From an uncultured beta proteobacterium (GTDB lineage: Bacteria > Pseudomonadota > Gammaproteobacteria > Burkholderiales > Burkholderiaceae_C): 11,249 bases of DNA. The position numbers were made by a program, and so were the translations under genes. The notes beneath the pieces are model-generated. The model made no database searches. It worked only from the letters and a program-made list of their open reading frames with translations, and was not told the origin of the DNA. This document shows, one piece after another, positions 8,000 through 11,249 of the stretch (positions within the stretch are counted from its first letter, which is position 1; the number at the start of each line of letters is the position of its first letter). The DNA is taken from contig CAJBVC010000594.1 in assembly GCA_903958915.1 (NCBI GenBank), positions 1-11,249 of the forward strand. The letters are read 5' to 3'.

Positions 8000-8007
8000 T
8001 ATCCACA
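7999..8007 (+). promoter_or_regulatory. perfect DnaA box (TTATCCACA) at the dnaK transcription start
   Basis: The nine bases equal the strongest E. coli DnaA box sequence. They begin at the last base of the sigma-32 -10 element and cover the predicted start site. The match is certain; occupancy by DnaA and any regulatory effect are inferred. It is a single box with no AT-rich unwinding region or cluster, so it is not an origin. Confidence 0.45.
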
Positions 8008-8037
8008 TCTTAGTTTTCAAAATAGCAGGAGTAAATC

Positions 8038-10002
8038 ATGGGAAGAATCATCGGTATTGACTTGGGAACCACCAACAGTTGCGTAGCCATCATGGAGGGC
8101 AATACGCCCAAAGTGATTGAGAACGCCGAGGGCGCGCGCACCACACCGTCGATCATTGCTTACCAGGAAGATGGCGAAGTGCTGGTTGGTGCATCGGCCA
8201 AGCGCCAGTCGGTGACCAACCCCAAAAATACGTTGTACGCTGTCAAACGGCTGATCGGGCGCAAGTTCACCGAGAAAGAGGTGCAAAAGGATATCGACCT
8301 CATGCCCTACAAGATCGCTGCCGCCGACAACGGCGACGCGTGGGTCGAAGTGCGCGGCAACCGCATGGCACCGCAACAGGTCAGCGCCGACATCCTGCGC
8401 AAGATGAAAAAGACCGCCGAGGATTATCTGGGTGAGCCAGTGACCGATGCCGTGATCACGGTGCCGGCTTACTTCAATGATGCGCAGCGTCAGGCCACCA
8501 AGGATGCCGGTCGCATCGCCGGACTGGATGTCAAGCGCATCATCAATGAGCCTACTGCTGCCGCTTTGGCATTCGGCATGGACAAAAACGAAAAGGGTGA
8601 CCGCAAGATTGCCGTGTACGACCTGGGTGGCGGCACCTTTGACGTATCCATCATTGAGATTGCTGACGTCGATGGTGAAAAGCAGTTTGAAGTGTTGTCG
8701 ACCAACGGGGATACCTTCCTTGGCGGCGAGGATTTTGACCAACGCATCATTGACTTCATCATCGCTGAATTCAAGAAGGAGCAAGGCGTTGATTTGGGCA
8801 AAGACGTATTGGCCCTGCAACGGCTGAAGGAAGCGGCTGAAAAAGCCAAGATCGAACTCTCCAGTAGTGCCCAGACCGACATCAATCTACCCTATGTGAC
8901 TGCTGACGCTTCCGGCCCCAAACACCTGAACATCAAGCTGACACGCGCCAAGCTGGAGAGCCTGGTCGAAGAGCTGATTGAGCGCACGATTGCCCCTTGC
9001 CGCACAGCCATCAAGGACGCCGGGGTGAACGTAGCCGACATCCATGACGTCATTCTGGTTGGCGGCATGACCCGGATGCCCAAAGTACAGGAAAAGGTCA
9101 AGGAATTGTTTGGCAAGGAGCCACGCAAGGATGTGAACCCGGACGAAGCGGTTGCAGTGGGTGCTGCAATTCAAGGCCAGGTTTTGGCGGGCGATCGCAA
9201 AGACGTGTTGTTGTTGGATGTGACGCCACTGTCCCTGGGCATTGAGACGCTGGGCGGCGTCATGACCAAGATGATCACGAAGAACACGACCATTCCGACC
9301 AAGTTTGCGCAGACGTTCTCCACCGCAGACGACAACCAGCCTGCTGTGACCATCAAGGTGTTTCAGGGTGAGCGAGAAATTGCTGCTGCCAACAAGATGC
9401 TGGGTGAGTTCAACCTGGAAGGCATTCCGCCCGCTTCGCGGGGAACACCACAGATCGAAGTGTCCTTTGACATAGACGCCAATGGTATTTTGCACGTGGG
9501 CGCGAAGGACAAGGGTACCGGCAAGGAAAACAAGATCACCATCAAGGCCAATTCGGGCTTGACGGAGGCGGAAATCCAGCAAATGGTGAAGGATGCAGAG
9601 CTCAACGCTGCGGACGACAAGAAAAAACTGGAATTGGTGCAGGCCAAGAACCAGGCTGACGCCAACGTGCACAGCGTCAAGAAGAGCCTGACCGAGTATG
9701 GCGACAAGCTGGACGCGGGCGAGAAAGAGAAAATTGAAGCAGCCATCAAGGACCTGGAAGCAGCGATCAAAGGCGACGACAAGACATCCATCGAGGATAA
9801 GAGCAATGCGCTCATGACGGCCAGCCAGAAGCTGGGCGAAAAAATGTATGCTGAGGAGCAAGCCAAACAGGCGGCGCAGTCGGCAGGCGCACAAGCCTCC
9901 GGTGAGGGTGCATCCGCTGGGCATGCCGCCGATGCCCAGGCCTCCCAGGCAAACGATGACAATGTGGTCGATGCTGAAGTCAAGGAAGTCAAGAAAGGTT
10001 AA
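8038..10002 (+). CDS. dnaK: molecular chaperone DnaK (Hsp70)
   Basis: DnaK binds and releases unfolded segments in an ATP-driven cycle with DnaJ and GrpE. The 654 residues are slightly longer than E. coli DnaK (638). The N-terminal ATPase domain has the phosphate-binding GIDLGTTNS (6-14), [10 protein letters not shown] (from 195, with T200 at the autophosphorylation position) and [12 protein letters not shown]. The interdomain linker is VLLLD (390-394), followed by the substrate-binding beta domain and a helical lid. The tail is rich in Ala, Gln and Gly and ends [10 protein letters not shown], a looser form of the usual EEVKDKK ending. ATG 8038 has a clear AGGAG at 8027-8031. It has its own sigma-32 promoter. 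A three-hairpin spacer separates it from dnaJ and may reduce read-through. Confidence 0.98.
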   Translation: MGRIIGIDLGTTNSCVAIMEGNTPKVIENAEGARTTPSIIAYQEDGEVLVGASAKRQSVTNPKNTLYAVKRLIGRKFTEKEVQKDIDLMPYKIAAADNGDAWVEVRGNRMAPQQVSADILRKMKKTAEDYLGEPVTDAVITVPAYFNDAQRQATKDAGRIAGLDVKRIINEPTAAALAFGMDKNEKGDRKIAVYDLGGGTFDVSIIEIADVDGEKQFEVLSTNGDTFLGGEDFDQRIIDFIIAEFKKEQGVDLGKDVLALQRLKEAAEKAKIELSSSAQTDINLPYVTADASGPKHLNIKLTRAKLESLVEELIERTIAPCRTAIKDAGVNVADIHDVILVGGMTRMPKVQEKVKELFGKEPRKDVNPDEAVAVGAAIQGQVLAGDRKDVLLLDVTPLSLGIETLGGVMTKMITKNTTIPTKFAQTFSTADDNQPAVTIKVFQGEREIAAANKMLGEFNLEGIPPASRGTPQIEVSFDIDANGILHVGAKDKGTGKENKITIKANSGLTEAEIQQMVKDAELNAADDKKKLELVQAKNQADANVHSVKKSLTEYGDKLDAGEKEKIEAAIKDLEAAIKGDDKTSIEDKSNALMTASQKLGEKMYAEEQAKQAAQSAGAQASGEGASAGHAADAQASQANDDNVVDAEVKEVKKG

Positions 10003-10070
10003 CACTGAGCAGTGAGCGCTGATACAGCGTGCCGCGTTGAACACTGCAAAGTGCGCAACGCGGCTTTTGT
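10003..10070 (+). terminator. three consecutive hairpins between dnaK and dnaJ; the last resembles an attenuating terminator
   Basis: CACTG/CAGTG (10003-10014) and CGCTG/CAGCG (10017-10029) are short stems. The third pairs GCCGCGTTG (10031-10039) with CAACGCGGC (10056-10064). Inside it, a second stem CACT/AGTG (10042-10053) is closed by a GCAA (GNRA) tetraloop. TTTTGTGTT follows, so termination is probably partial, lowering dnaJ relative to dnaK. dnaJ has no visible heat-shock promoter of its own in this spacer. Confidence 0.6.
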
Positions 10071-10094
10071 GTTCTAACGAGTCACCGAGAAATC

Positions 10095-11231
10095 ATGGCC
10101 AAACGAGACTATTACGAAACTCTGGGCGTTACCCGTAACGCCACGGAAGAAGAAATTAAGAAGGCCTATCGCAAGCTTGCGATGAAGCACCATCCCGACC
10201 GCAACCAGGGAGACTCTTCCAAAGTTGCGGAAGAAAAGTTCAAGGAAGCCAAAGAGGCTTATGAAATGCTGTCGGACACGCAAAAGCGTGCAGCATATGA
10301 CCAGTACGGGCACGCGGGGGTAGACCCAAACCGTGGTGGTGCGGGTGGAGCGGAAGGTTATGGCGGCTTTGCTGAAGCCTTTGGTGACATTTTTGGCGAC
10401 ATGTTCGGCCAGCAGCGTGGGCGAGCGGGTGGCGGTGGCCGCCAGGTGTTTCGCGGCAGTGATCTCAGTTACGCCATGGAGATCACTCTGGAGGAAGCCG
10501 CAAAGGGCAAGGACGCCCAGATACGCATACCGAGTTGGGATACCTGTGAAACCTGCAAGGGAACCGGTGCCAAACCCGGGACCCAGGCCAAGACCTGTGG
10601 CACCTGCAACGGCTCGGGTGCGGTGCAAATGCGCCAGGGCTTCTTCAGCGTGCAGCAAACCTGCCCCGGATGCCGGGGCGCGGGCAAAGTGATTCCCGAA
10701 CCCTGCGGGGCCTGCAGTGGGCAAGGCAAGATCAAGCGCCAGAAGACGCTGGAAGTCAAAATCCCCGCCGGCATCGACGGCGGCATGCGCATCCGCAGTG
10801 CCGGCAATGGCGAACCCGGCACCAACGGCGGGCCACCGGGCGATCTGTACATCGAGATTCGCATCAAGAAAAACGACATTTTCGAGCGCGACGGCGATGA
10901 CTTGCATTGCTCGGTACCGATCAGCATGGTGACCGCCGCGCTGGGCGGCGAAATTGACGTACCAACCCTGGCGGGCAAAGCAGCGATCGACATTCCGGAG
11001 GGAACCCAGTCTGGCAAGCAGTTCCGCTTGCGGGGCAAGGGCATCAAGGGTGTCCGCTCCAGTTATCCAGGCGACCTGTACTGCCACATTGCCGTGGAAA
11101 CGCCCGTCAAGCTCAGTGAGCACCAGCGCAGGCTGCTGCGCGAACTTGACGAATCGTTCAAAAAAGGTGGGAGCAAGCATTCCCCGTCGGGCGATAGCTG
11201 GACGGATCGCCTGAAGAATCTGTTCAGTTGA
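10095..11231 (+). CDS. dnaJ: co-chaperone DnaJ (Hsp40, class A)
   Basis: DnaJ delivers unfolded proteins to DnaK and stimulates its ATPase. The 378 residues show all class A parts. The J-domain (1-70) carries the essential HPD at 33-35. A Gly/Phe-rich linker runs about 75-118. The zinc-binding region has four CxxCxGxG repeats at C151/C154, C168/C171, C190/C193 and C204/C207. The C-terminal substrate-binding and dimerisation domains occupy about 215-350. All eight zinc ligands are intact. The ribosome site before ATG 10095 is weak (GAGA at 10087-10090), so translation may be limited or linked to dnaK. It is transcribed with dnaK through the hairpin spacer. The 18 bases after its stop, to the window end, show nothing. 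Confidence 0.98.
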   Translation: MAKRDYYETLGVTRNATEEEIKKAYRKLAMKHHPDRNQGDSSKVAEEKFKEAKEAYEMLSDTQKRAAYDQYGHAGVDPNRGGAGGAEGYGGFAEAFGDIFGDMFGQQRGRAGGGGRQVFRGSDLSYAMEITLEEAAKGKDAQIRIPSWDTCETCKGTGAKPGTQAKTCGTCNGSGAVQMRQGFFSVQQTCPGCRGAGKVIPEPCGACSGQGKIKRQKTLEVKIPAGIDGGMRIRSAGNGEPGTNGGPPGDLYIEIRIKKNDIFERDGDDLHCSVPISMVTAALGGEIDVPTLAGKAAIDIPEGTQSGKQFRLRGKGIKGVRSSYPGDLYCHIAVETPVKLSEHQRRLLRELDESFKKGGSKHSPSGDSWTDRLKNLFS

Positions 11232-11249
11232 TGCAGGTTAATAGTCGCT

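Noticed and set aside
8887..11180. Long minus-strand frames opposite dnaK and dnaJ
   Set aside because: Mirror frames of highly biased coding sequence, without family resemblance.

Overview
The window looks like chromosomal backbone of a betaproteobacterium, most likely Burkholderiales and perhaps the Comamonadaceae/Rhodoferax group. The reasons are the long RpoD with a Lys/Ala/Pro-rich N-terminal tail, the style of the primase and FKBP proteins, textbook sigma-32 promoters ahead of grpE and dnaK with no CIRCE element, and moderately high GC. The taxonomic call is inference from protein style and was not searched.

Layout: (1) 1-728, the 3' part of a gamma-glutamyltranspeptidase gene (ggt), carrying the catalytic Thr and the whole small subunit. 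(2) 755-5080, dnaG and rpoD, the downstream part of the macromolecular-synthesis operon. They are separated by a 219-nt leader that holds a possible 41-codon upstream ORF, and a consensus TATAAT lies over the end of dnaG. (3) 5080-5922, a shikimate dehydrogenase gene (aroE) whose ATG overlaps the rpoD stop by one base. (4) 5919-6203, minus strand, a ComFB-family protein whose stop overlaps the aroE stop (TTAG). (5) 6204-6462, an AT-rich divergent control region with four AACTA-core boxes. (6) 6463-6774, a small cysteine-free HxlR-like winged-helix regulator, followed by a strong intrinsic terminator. (7) 6882-7235, a cytoplasmic FKBP-type prolyl isomerase. (8) 7290-11231, the Hsp70 locus grpE, dnaK, dnaJ, with separate sigma-32 promoters before grpE and dnaK, a perfect DnaA box at the expected dnaK transcription start, and three hairpins between dnaK and dnaJ.

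DnaG primes replication and RpoD is the housekeeping sigma factor. GrpE, DnaK and DnaJ form one chaperone cycle, in which DnaJ delivers substrate and stimulates ATP hydrolysis and GrpE exchanges nucleotide; the FKBP adds a further folding activity next door. The accessory-looking part is 5080-6774 (aroE, ComFB, HxlR-like), set between the two housekeeping blocks.

I found no mobile element, CRISPR array, tRNA or rRNA, and no clearly new multi-gene system. The most interesting leads are regulatory: the box cluster ahead of the HxlR-like gene, the DnaA box in the dnaK promoter, the alphaproteobacterial-looking AroE coupled to rpoD, and the possible upstream ORF before rpoD. No gene-free stretch exceeds 300 bases; the longest is 6204-6462.
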